From contig DAIMZL010000058.1 in the NCBI GenBank assembly GCA_036733965.1, forward strand, positions 1 to 20,598: 20,598 nt of DNA. The letters run 5' to 3'. The stretch is from JAEXOD01 sp937930275. Its GTDB lineage: Bacteria; Bacteroidota; Ignavibacteria; Ignavibacteriales; Melioribacteraceae. The notes under the pieces were generated by a model. It ran no database searches and was not told the origin of the DNA. It saw only the letters and a program-made list of their open reading frames with translations. Shown here piece by piece: positions 13,720 through 20,598 of this stretch. How positions within the stretch are numbered: the stretch's first letter is position 1; each line of letters opens with the position of its first letter. The translations under genes and the position numbers were made by a program.

Positions 13720-15894
13720 ATGGATAGCGACAACTTACTAAATTTCACCCCTTCTGTTTTTTGGTGGCAAGGTTTTATCAATTCAATGTTAGAGTTTTCA
13801 TGTAAAAGATTAAAAACAGACACATTATCCGATATTATTGACGATGGGCTCGCTATTTTTTCAAAAATTCCAAATGCTGCCAATATTGTTTTTTATGAAC
13901 TTACCGAAGGTGAATTTATTTTTTCTAAAGAGCTAAAAATTAATACGGAATATGAGTTTAATCATTCCGAAAACTTTAGTATTCTTATCGAAAAAAATAT
14001 TGTAGCAACTGTTTTAACAGCCGGTAATGTTTTTTACCAGAAATCTGATTTAAGTATAATTCCTAAATTTAACGTTTTAATTTTACCCCTATTTTTTTCA
14101 TCTAAAATATTCGGGATAATTTTAGTTTATATTGACGATATAAAATTTAATTTAGATAATATTTCCCTTAATTTAATTTCATCGCACTCTCACCAATTTA
14201 CAGCGTATTTAAATAATTACTTTTTACATAAAGAAATAAAAAATTTAAATAGTACTTTATCACAAAAAATTTCAATTAAAACTTTGGAAGAAAAGAGAAA
14301 AAGAATTGAAATTACAAAAATTTTGGATTCAATTAATTCCGCTGTTTTAATTATTGATAGAGATACTGATAATATTATTAAAACTAATGTTACTGCTTTA
14401 AAAATATTGGAATGCGAAGCAGATGACATTCTAAATAAAAAGCGATCGGATTTTATAGACAATTTACACGAACAAACAAATTGGATTTATAATTATAGTA
14501 AAGGGAATTTTGAAACAACAATAATAACTCCCCGTAAGCATAAGTTAGAAATTATTACTTCACTTACCGAAATTTCAATTGACGGGAAAATCTTTTTACT
14601 TGAAAGCTTTATTGATATAACTAATGTTAAAATTACTAAAAACACATTAAAAAGACATACTGATTTATTAATCGGTTTATCGGATTCTACACAATCTCTG
14701 TTATCAATTCAGAATATTGAACAAGCGATTGATAAAGCTATTTCTATTTTAGGTAAAGCAACTGATTGTGACAGGGTTTTAGTTTGCAAAAACAATTTTG
14801 AAACTGCGGAAATGTCTGTTAATTACGAGTGGTTAAATAAAAATATTTCCGGCTTAAAAAATCATAAGATTTATAACAAGTTAAACCTTAATAGACCTGC
14901 CGTAAAAAATTTATTTGACCAATTAAAAAACGAAAAATCAGTTAAAATTAAATTAACAGAATTTAACGAACGAGAATCAAAATACTTTACTACTAATAGT
15001 ATAAAATCCCTATTAGCAGTTCCAATAAAGTTTGACGGCGAGTTTTGGGGAGTAATTGGTTTAAATGATTGTAATTCCGAAAGAGAATGGAGCGAAATAG
15101 AAGAAAAAATATTAAAAGCAGCTGCTTCATCAATCGGCGGAATTATTCAAAAAGAACGTTACATTAGATTATTGGAAAAGGCGAAATTAGAAGCCGAAAA
15201 ATCGGATAAAATAAAATCCGATTTTTTAACCCAAATATCACACGAAATTCGTACTCCGTTAAATACTATTCTAAATTTTTCTAATCTTATTGAGATGGAA
15301 GTTAAAGATAATTTAGATCAGGAGTTATTAACTTATTTCGATTCAGTTAGAAGTGCCGGAGCCAGAATTGTACGCACAATTGATTTAATTTTAAATATGT
15401 CCGAAATTCAAAACGGAAAGTATTCCCCCTCTACAAAAAAAATTGATATTTATGATACCGTACAACAAATTTATCATCAATTAAAACCTCAGGCGCAGCT
15501 AAAAAAACTGGATTTTAGATTGTCTAATTTTAATAGAAATATTCATATTTATTCCGATGATTACGCATTAAATCAGATATTTAGCAATTTGATTGATAAT
15601 GCAATAAAATTTACCGAGCAAGGTAAAGTTGTTGTTGAGTTTAGCGAGCAAGAAAATTTTTACAATATTGAAGTAAAAGATACGGGAATAGGAATTTCCG
15701 AAGAATATATTCCTCATTTGTTTACTCCGTTCAGTCAAGAAGAACGAGGTTATACAAGAAGATATGAAGGAAACGGGTTAGGATTAGCTTTGGCAAAACA
15801 ATATTGCAATTTTAATAATATTCATTTAAGTTATTCAACAAAAAAGGATTTAGGGACTACATTTATTGTATCAATCCCTAAGGTCGTAATTTAA
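13720..15894 (+). CDS. Soluble multidomain sensor histidine kinase (GAF-like, PAS, GAF, HisKA, HATPase)
   Basis: A 724-residue kinase without membrane helices. Domains in order: an N-terminal GAF-like region (about 20-165), coiled coil (about 170-198), PAS (about 199-305, ILDSINSAVLIIDRDTDNII), GAF (about 315-480, with LLAVPIKFDGEFWGVIGLND), helical linker, HisKA with phospho-acceptor His508 in SHEIRTP, and HATPase with the N box NLIDNAIKF (623-631), DTGIGIS (654-660), a TPFSQ F box and EGNGLGLA (683-690). All catalytic motifs are intact. It senses a cytoplasmic signal, unknown. It has no receiver or output domain, so it needs a separate response regulator; none is adjacent. The ATG lies 20 bases after the HDOD gene, in one operon. 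Confidence 0.93.
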   Translation: MDSDNLLNFTPSVFWWQGFINSMLEFSCKRLKTDTLSDIIDDGLAIFSKIPNAANIVFYELTEGEFIFSKELKINTEYEFNHSENFSILIEKNIVATVLTAGNVFYQKSDLSIIPKFNVLILPLFFSSKIFGIILVYIDDIKFNLDNISLNLISSHSHQFTAYLNNYFLHKEIKNLNSTLSQKISIKTLEEKRKRIEITKILDSINSAVLIIDRDTDNIIKTNVTALKILECEADDILNKKRSDFIDNLHEQTNWIYNYSKGNFETTIITPRKHKLEIITSLTEISIDGKIFLLESFIDITNVKITKNTLKRHTDLLIGLSDSTQSLLSIQNIEQAIDKAISILGKATDCDRVLVCKNNFETAEMSVNYEWLNKNISGLKNHKIYNKLNLNRPAVKNLFDQLKNEKSVKIKLTEFNERESKYFTTNSIKSLLAVPIKFDGEFWGVIGLNDCNSEREWSEIEEKILKAAASSIGGIIQKERYIRLLEKAKLEAEKSDKIKSDFLTQISHEIRTPLNTILNFSNLIEMEVKDNLDQELLTYFDSVRSAGARIVRTIDLILNMSEIQNGKYSPSTKKIDIYDTVQQIYHQLKPQAQLKKLDFRLSNFNRNIHIYSDDYALNQIFSNLIDNAIKFTEQGKVVVEFSEQENFYNIEVKDTGIGISEEYIPHLFTPFSQEERGYTRRYEGNGLGLALAKQYCNFNNIHLSYSTKKDLGTTFIVSIPKVVI

Positions 15895-15914
15895 CTTATT
15901 GCACCTTATAATTT

Positions 15915-15933
15915 ATTAAATTAAAAATTTAAT
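15915..15933. terminator. Weak AT-only hairpin between convergent genes
   Basis: ATTAAATT and AATTTAAT form an 8-bp stem with an AAA loop. It overlaps the last codons of the MBL-fold gene and follows the kinase stop by 20 bases. The stem holds no G or C, so terminator function is doubtful. Confidence 0.25.
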
Positions 15934-16667
15934 ATTTCCCCGTCTGCAGGAACGAAATATCGATTTTTGTTAATGCTGCTATCAATAAATTTGTTAATTA
16001 GTATATTTCGAGTAGTAACGCAATGGTCAAGTGATTCCATATGTACCGCAATAACTTTGGTATCATTAAAATCACTCATAAATTCCGATGTCTGGTTTTC
16101 ATCCATAATTATTGGAGGGTAACCCGGTTTAGTTGCTCCGCCGGAGTGAGTAATAACTATATCGGGCTCATATTTCATCGATTCTTTTACTGCATCACAA
16201 TAAATACTGTCCCCGACCCAATAAACTGTTGGTTCATCATCGTTTTTGAGAATAAACCCGCAAACATCTCCCATCATTTCGCGTATTACACCCGTTCCGT
16301 GTTCGCCGTCGGTTCGTACTATTTTTATGTTTTCATAAATTACAAAGTCATTAACAATTACAACATTATTAAAACCATATGTTTTTAATACCCCTTCATC
16401 ATTAGGTTTAGCAAAAATCAAAGTATCTTTAGGCAAAACTTCGGCAGCTTTCTCATCAAAGTGATCCGGATGTGTATGAGTTAACAATACCGCATCAATT
16501 CCGCTTAAAATCTCTTCAATCGAAATAGGTAAATCTACAGTGGGATTAGGTGCAATACCTGCAAACGATCGAATTCTTCCCCTTTCGTATAACATCGGAT
16601 CAGTTAAAAAAGTTATACCCGAGTATTTTATTTTCATTGTTGCGTTTCTAATTAATTGTAATTGCAT
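15921..16667 (-). CDS. MBL-fold metallo-hydrolase (UlaG-like)
   Basis: A 248-residue metallo-beta-lactamase-fold protein. The metal motif HTHPDH is at 64-69 (His64, His66, Asp68, His69), with His123 in DGEHGTG, Asp153 in WVGDSIY, and His174 or His209 as the last ligand. The short N-terminal LIRNATMKIKYSGITFLTDP segment matches the UlaG-like subfamily, whose members hydrolyse lactones, phosphodiesters or other small molecules; the substrate here is not evident. It has no signal peptide, so it should be cytoplasmic. The ATG at 16667 has AAGGTGAT about nine bases upstream. It lies 20 bases downstream of the YfaP-like gene, probably in one transcript. Confidence 0.9.
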   Translation of the reverse strand: MQLQLIRNATMKIKYSGITFLTDPMLYERGRIRSFAGIAPNPTVDLPISIEEILSGIDAVLLTHTHPDHFDEKAAEVLPKDTLIFAKPNDEGVLKTYGFNNVVIVNDFVIYENIKIVRTDGEHGTGVIREMMGDVCGFILKNDDEPTVYWVGDSIYCDAVKESMKYEPDIVITHSGGATKPGYPPIIMDENQTSEFMSDFNDTKVIAVHMESLDHCVTTRNILINKFIDSSINKNRYFVPADGEILNF

Positions 16668-16687
16668 AATCTAATCACCTTAGTTTT

Positions 16688-17458
16688 TTATTCAATAATA
16701 TTAGATGAAAAAATCTGTCCGTTGGAAATTCTAAAGACTTCCCACTTTGTACCTCTACTTTCTTCGGGTACGTTGAACACGAACAACAATTGCCCGTTCC
16801 CGAAAACTTTTACACAAGCTTTTGAATTTGATAAAGATTTTGAACCGCTTGCGGTTTGGTTTGTGTAATCGTGCACATAATAAATATATTCGCTGTTTGT
16901 ACTTATATTATTTGCAGTAATTGTTTCCGGTCCGTAACCGTTCATATCGTCTCTATCCAAACGTGCCACACCGTCAGAAGAAACAGTTTTATTTCGATAA
17001 GAGATATGATAATCGCCTGTTTTTACAAAATGAGCATCTAAATCACCCGGACGTTTATCCCAATCTAATACAATTCGCAAAGCTCCGATAGGCAAAATAG
17101 GTGAGACGGAAAAGCGGTTAAAAAATATTGTACCCGCCATTACCTCAACTTTAAAATTGCTTTCGATATATTTTGGATGTGTAAAATTTATTTGCAATTC
17201 ACCGTCTTGTAAATCTTCGGTTTCAAATAAAGCTCGTCCTTCATTATCCGTATAATATTCGCCGTAATCGCCTACAACAACCTTAGCATTCATAATCGGT
17301 TTTCCGTTTAATGCGTCAAAAAAACGTAATGCATATTGGTTATCCATTTCGGTAAAAGCATCATCAACTTTTTGTTTATTAGTTATTACCTGTCCGTATA
17401 ATAAGTTAAAATTAACTAATAATATTATGTAAAGCGCAGTATTAGATAAATTTTTCAT
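16688..17458 (-). CDS. Secreted protein with carboxypeptidase-regulatory-like and YfaP-like domains
   Basis: A 256-residue exported protein. The start at 17458 is chosen over 17488 because it opens a signal peptide (MKNLSNTALYIILLVNF, cleavage near LYGQ) and has GAGG nine bases upstream. An Ig-like region of the carboxypeptidase-regulatory type follows (about 45-100, with GKPIMNAKVVVGDYGEYYTD). The C-terminal domain begins RIVLDWDKRPGDLDAHF (about 125), the signature of YfaP-type domains, and is rich in aromatic residues and strands. No catalytic residues are seen; a role in the periplasm or at the surface is likely. It precedes the MBL-fold gene and is oriented like the LPP20-like gene upstream. 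Confidence 0.78.
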   Translation of the reverse strand: MKNLSNTALYIILLVNFNLLYGQVITNKQKVDDAFTEMDNQYALRFFDALNGKPIMNAKVVVGDYGEYYTDNEGRALFETEDLQDGELQINFTHPKYIESNFKVEVMAGTIFFNRFSVSPILPIGALRIVLDWDKRPGDLDAHFVKTGDYHISYRNKTVSSDGVARLDRDDMNGYGPETITANNISTNSEYIYYVHDYTNQTASGSKSLSNSKACVKVFGNGQLLFVFNVPEESRGTKWEVFRISNGQIFSSNIIE

Positions 17459-17552
17459 TTTCTGCCTCAAATCAAAATTATTAAACAAAATTTACACTTA
17501 AAACCTATTAAAATAAAGTTTTAAGTTTTCGCACTACAATAATAATATATAT

Positions 17553-17762
17553 TTTTTTACAAAGTTGTGATTTAAAATAAGTTTAGGATTATTTTTTACC
17601 CTTTTTGNNNNNNNNNNNNNNNNNNNNNNNNNNNNNNNNNNNNNNNNNNNNNNNNNNNNNNNNNNNNNNNNNNNNNNNNNNNNNNNNNNNNNNNNNNNNN
17701 NNNNNNNTTTTTTACAAAGTTGTGATTTAAAATAAGTTTAGGATTATTTTTTACCCTTTTTG
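17553..17762. other. Scaffold gap flanked by identical 55-bp ends
   Basis: Bases 17553-17607 and 17708-17762 are identical over 55 bases, with exactly 100 N (17608-17707) between them. The likeliest cause is two contigs that ended in the same k-mer of 55 and were scaffolded without merging the overlap. If so, the true sequence lacks both the N run and one copy. No gene is seen in 17459-17772. Confidence 0.85.
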
Positions 17763-17772
17763 CAAAATATTT

Positions 17773-19653
17773 TTATTGATTTAGGTTGAAGTTGGATAAT
17801 TTGATTAAGGCAGCATCATTCCATTCTTGTGGTTGCCAGCTCCTAATATAAATTTGAGGCTTTTCTTTGTTAAAATCTACAAGTAAAAACAAATATCCTT
17901 CATCCGAATATGTAGTAGATTGGTAATATTGTCTCATGCTTAAACCGTAAACATTATCTTGTTTATTCTTTTTCATAATCTTAAACGAATTATACCCCAA
18001 GTATATATCTTTTTGATTTGTAAATAACCTTGCTTGATTTTTTAAATACTCATCTTTTGTATATTGCATGTATCTAACATCTGGTTGCTCTTCGTTTAAT
18101 TTTGTGTATTTGTACATATCTTTAATTTTTGTTTTTTTAAGCACTCTACCTACAATTATTACCGCTTCATCTGCAAATAACGAATCCAGCATTTCAATGT
18201 TTCGGCTTAAATATGCGGTTCTGTATTTTTCAACAAATTTTACAATTACCTGTCTATTCCCCCAATCGTTACCGTATAGTCCCTGCTCAACAAAATCGGA
18301 ATATAAGTTATCCATTATTCCAAAGTTTATATCATAAATTTTCCCTTTATCGTCAAAATCTAAAACCATATACTCGGGAGTTTGTTTATTTATCGAACTA
18401 TAATTATTTACGATTTTGATTTTTCTTAATTCCCATCCTTCATAAGTTTTATTTATATCTGCATTTATTTCGCCGGCTGCAATTTTAAATTTATTGTATT
18501 TAAGCATTTTGGTTATTTTATCTTGTACAAAAGGGTCATCGCTAAATTGTTTTTTAACTTCCTGAATATTCCCTTTTTCCAAAACCGCTATTATTTTTTC
18601 CGTTTGTTTTGCTATTTCGTTTAATACATTGCAGTTTTCTTTATTTGTTAAATTAATTTTTCTTGAACCGTTAAATTTAATAGGAGTAATTTTTTCTTCA
18701 ACATCGTTCTTTGTATTTGTTGTTTTAACATCCTTTTTAATACTTGTAATTTCAATTTTTCTATCTTTTTCATCAGAAATTTTTAACAATATTTGTTTAG
18801 TATTTTTAAAAGAAGGCTTTTGAACAACATTCCACAACTCACCTACCGTAGATATTTCGTTTCGGCTTTCGTAATAGCTATATTTAATGCTTACATCCAA
18901 TCTATCAAAATTAATGCTTGAACCAATTAAATTAAACAATGCTTCACCGTCCATTACCTGTACACTTACTTGGTTTAAACCATCCCAAAAGCTGAAATCG
19001 AGCAGATTTGCCTTTTTATTAAACACCGTAACATCAAAAAGGAGTTCGCGTTCTTTATCATTTAGTTTTGTGTCTTTTTTTAAGTAAAACTTTGTATTTG
19101 CTATAATATCATTAATTTTTTTTGGAATTTCCGTTGTAAAATTTATATTTTCATAAACTATATTTTGCTCGGGTATTGAGTTCATCAATAACAAAGCAAA
19201 GTAATAATTTTTAATTGCACCGGCATAGTTATTATTTCTTTCATATTCTCCGGCACTTAAGTAAATATTATAAATTAATTTTTTACGTTCCGCAAATATT
19301 TTTTCTACTTCTTTTTTTGATATATACATAAATACATCAACAACTCCGCCGTTTGAATTTTTTATGGTTTCTACATTTTTCAAAGTAGCTGTTGAGTATG
19401 TTTTTAATATATCCTGAACTGTTTCTTGTAAATTTTCGGAAGTTTCGTTTAATGTTCGTTCAAAAGAAGAAGAAACCGTAACAGAAATTTGTTTTGTTAA
19501 ACGGGATAGAGCTATATCTTCGGCTTCTTTTCCGTTTTCGCTGCTTGCTTCACCGTAATAATAATCTTTCGATTTTTTTATACTCTCTTTATCAATTGAT
19601 TGAGCATAAAATGTTGTGTTAAAAATTATAACAAAAAGTAAAAGTAATTTCAT
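17773..19653 (-). CDS. Exported LPP20-like protein with C-terminal NTF2-like domain
   Basis: A 626-residue exported protein. The ATG at 19653 is chosen over a TTG at 19659: it begins a signal peptide (MKLLLLFVIIFNTTFYAQ) and has AAGGG seven bases upstream. The first domain (about 25-130) resembles LPP20/FlgP-type proteins: YYYGEASSENGKEAEDIALS followed by a strand-rich part and a helix. A helical region (about 130-175) comes next, then a long part without recognised motifs, and a C-terminal NTF2-like domain (about 460-600) with KYRTAYLSRNIEMLDSLFAD, EAVIIVGRVLKK and IYLGYNSFKI. Lipidation is not predicted, since no Cys follows the signal. Function unknown. Confidence 0.72.
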   Translation of the reverse strand: MKLLLLFVIIFNTTFYAQSIDKESIKKSKDYYYGEASSENGKEAEDIALSRLTKQISVTVSSSFERTLNETSENLQETVQDILKTYSTATLKNVETIKNSNGGVVDVFMYISKKEVEKIFAERKKLIYNIYLSAGEYERNNNYAGAIKNYYFALLLMNSIPEQNIVYENINFTTEIPKKINDIIANTKFYLKKDTKLNDKERELLFDVTVFNKKANLLDFSFWDGLNQVSVQVMDGEALFNLIGSSINFDRLDVSIKYSYYESRNEISTVGELWNVVQKPSFKNTKQILLKISDEKDRKIEITSIKKDVKTTNTKNDVEEKITPIKFNGSRKINLTNKENCNVLNEIAKQTEKIIAVLEKGNIQEVKKQFSDDPFVQDKITKMLKYNKFKIAAGEINADINKTYEGWELRKIKIVNNYSSINKQTPEYMVLDFDDKGKIYDINFGIMDNLYSDFVEQGLYGNDWGNRQVIVKFVEKYRTAYLSRNIEMLDSLFADEAVIIVGRVLKKTKIKDMYKYTKLNEEQPDVRYMQYTKDEYLKNQARLFTNQKDIYLGYNSFKIMKKNKQDNVYGLSMRQYYQSTTYSDEGYLFLLVDFNKEKPQIYIRSWQPQEWNDAALIKLSNFNLNQ

Positions 19654-19856
19654 AAACAAACCCTTAGTTAAAAGTTTAAATATAATAAAAATTTAGTTTA
19701 ATAAATTTATGCTTTACCAATATTTCAAAAATATTTTCATTAGCTACTATAAGTTTAAGTTAGTTTAAAAGTATAAACTATAACTTCTATTGCAGATATA
19801 ATTATAATGTCACCCCTACGGGGCTTTTAGTGCTTATATTTCCATTAGTTACAATC

Positions 19857-19882
19857 ATTTCGCCTCTACGAGGCTCTTTTTT
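19857..19882. repeat. Hairpin element with CCTC/GAGG stem
   Basis: CGCCTCTACGAGGC pairs CCTC with GAGG around TAC, followed by CTCTTTTTT. Copies or variants lie at 20140-20163, 20194-20219 (CCTT/AAGG), 20477-20502 and 20530-20555 (CCTCGCTGAGG). A CCCC/GGGG version is at 19813-19823. Reverse-oriented relatives (GAGCC...GACATT) are at 20013-20040, 20063-20086, 20350-20377 and 20400-20423. Confidence 0.8.
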
Positions 19883-19920
19883 AGTGTTGAGTGTTAAAGG
19901 TTTAGTGTTAAATAATTTGT

Positions 19921-20163
19921 AACTGATTTTAGCTTCCGGCTATTAGCTACCAGTCACTATCAACTAATCATAAGTTACTTAAATCCTAAACCATAATAAT
20001 TTAGCATTTTTTAGAGCCGTAGGCTCGACATTATTGTAACTAAACCCAAACGAAGTAGAATTGAGCCCCGTAGGCGGCGACATTTTATATTTAACTGCAA
20101 TTTCACACTTACAGTGCTTTAAGTACTTGTGTTACGACTATTTCGCCTCTACGAGGCTCTTTT
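19921..20163. repeat. Tandem repeat unit, first copy of the conserved part
   Basis: This 243-base segment is repeated without any difference that I can find at 20258-20500. The identity of a non-coding stretch this long suggests a recent tandem duplication or ongoing gene conversion. Confidence 0.88.
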
Positions 20164-20257
20164 GGTTAATTTCTGCTTTTGCTTGTTACAATAATTTCGC
20201 CTTTACAAGGCTCTTTTTTAGTGTTAAGTTTTAAAGGTTTAGTGTTAAATAATTTGT

Positions 20258-20500
20258 AACTGATTTTAGCTTCCGGCTATTAGCTACCAGTCACTATCAA
20301 CTAATCATAAGTTACTTAAATCCTAAACCATAATAATTTAGCATTTTTTAGAGCCGTAGGCTCGACATTATTGTAACTAAACCCAAACGAAGTAGAATTG
20401 AGCCCCGTAGGCGGCGACATTTTATATTTAACTGCAATTTCACACTTACAGTGCTTTAAGTACTTGTGTTACGACTATTTCGCCTCTACGAGGCTCTTTT
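20258..20500. repeat. Tandem repeat unit, second copy of the conserved part
   Basis: Identical to 19921-20163. It is followed by a spacer with another hairpin (20530-20555) and by the first bases of a third copy at 20594-20598. Confidence 0.88.
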
Positions 20501-20598
20501 TTGTTTATTACTTTTTGCTTGTTACAATAATTTCGCCTCGCTGAGGCTCTTTTTTAGTGTTAAGTGTTAAAGGTTTAATGTTAAATAATTTGTAACTG

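Larger units (their letters stand above)
19801..20598. repeat. Non-coding repeat array: 337-bp tandem unit made of small hairpins
   Basis: No gene is seen. Bases 19921-20163 and 20258-20500 are identical over 243 bases, a period of 337. The junction after each copy is similar but not identical, and a third copy begins at 20594 and leaves the window. Each unit holds several related hairpins of the type ATTTCGCCTCTACGAGGCTC, in both orientations, with TTGTAAC or GTTACAA beside many of them. Confidence 0.9.

Noticed and set aside
18068..19087. Several plus-strand open frames within the LPP20-like gene
   Set aside because: They are antisense shadows of a long gene with a signal peptide and recognisable domains.
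19921..20598. CRISPR array
   Set aside because: The repeat unit is 337 bases with a 243-base identical core, the parts between are similar to each other rather than unique, and there is no cas gene in the window.

Overview
The window is very AT-rich and looks like part of a scaffolded metagenome or draft assembly: it has three runs of exactly 100 N (10198-10297, 12164-12263, 17608-17707) and ends inside a tandem repeat. Several signs point to the Bacteroidota/Chlorobiota side of the tree, most likely Ignavibacteria. Two secreted proteins end in type IX secretion (T9SS) sorting domains of the N[YF]PNPFN-S/P-STTI kind. A rhomboid carries the C-terminal extension seen in Bacteroidetes, and a promoter of the TTG-N19-TAnnTTTG type lies before the response regulator. 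The lineage is inferred from these traits, not from a marker gene.

Layout. 81-1590 (+) is a compact operon: rhomboid protease, small lipoprotein and a stand-alone cyclic-phosphate-type receiver domain. 1591-1960 is a patchwork of short intergenic repeats. 1961-3640 (-) encodes only the C-terminal half of a DNA polymerase III alpha subunit (fingers, HhH, OB fold), without PHP domain or catalytic palm; a good palindrome overlaps its predicted promoter. 3781-4146 (+) is a single-domain response regulator.

4149-11249 is the most interesting block. A minus-strand operon (membrane-anchored DJ-1/PfpI-like protein, two T9SS-exported proteins, ArsP/DUF318-type permease) lies back to back with a plus-strand LytTR two-component operon (two LytS-like kinases and a LytTR regulator). 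The first kinase has lost its phospho-accepting His and its ATP-binding motifs. The 228-bp intergenic region holds two 20-bp-phased direct repeats of an ACCGYTWAR half-site, one pair pointing toward each operon, as expected for LytTR operators. I infer that the regulator controls itself and the divergent export operon.

11303-12288 (-) encodes a SPOR-domain protein, broken by an assembly gap, and a FlgO/CsgG-like lipoprotein. 12518-15894 (+) is a signalling operon: PilZ-free DUF3391-like domain, HDOD protein and soluble PAS/GAF histidine kinase. A near-perfect CRP-type palindrome lies between these divergent operons. 15921-19653 (-) holds an MBL-fold hydrolase, a secreted YfaP-like protein and an LPP20/NTF2-like exported protein. 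19800-20598 is a 337-bp tandem repeat built from small hairpins whose stems covary between copies, and it runs off the window end.
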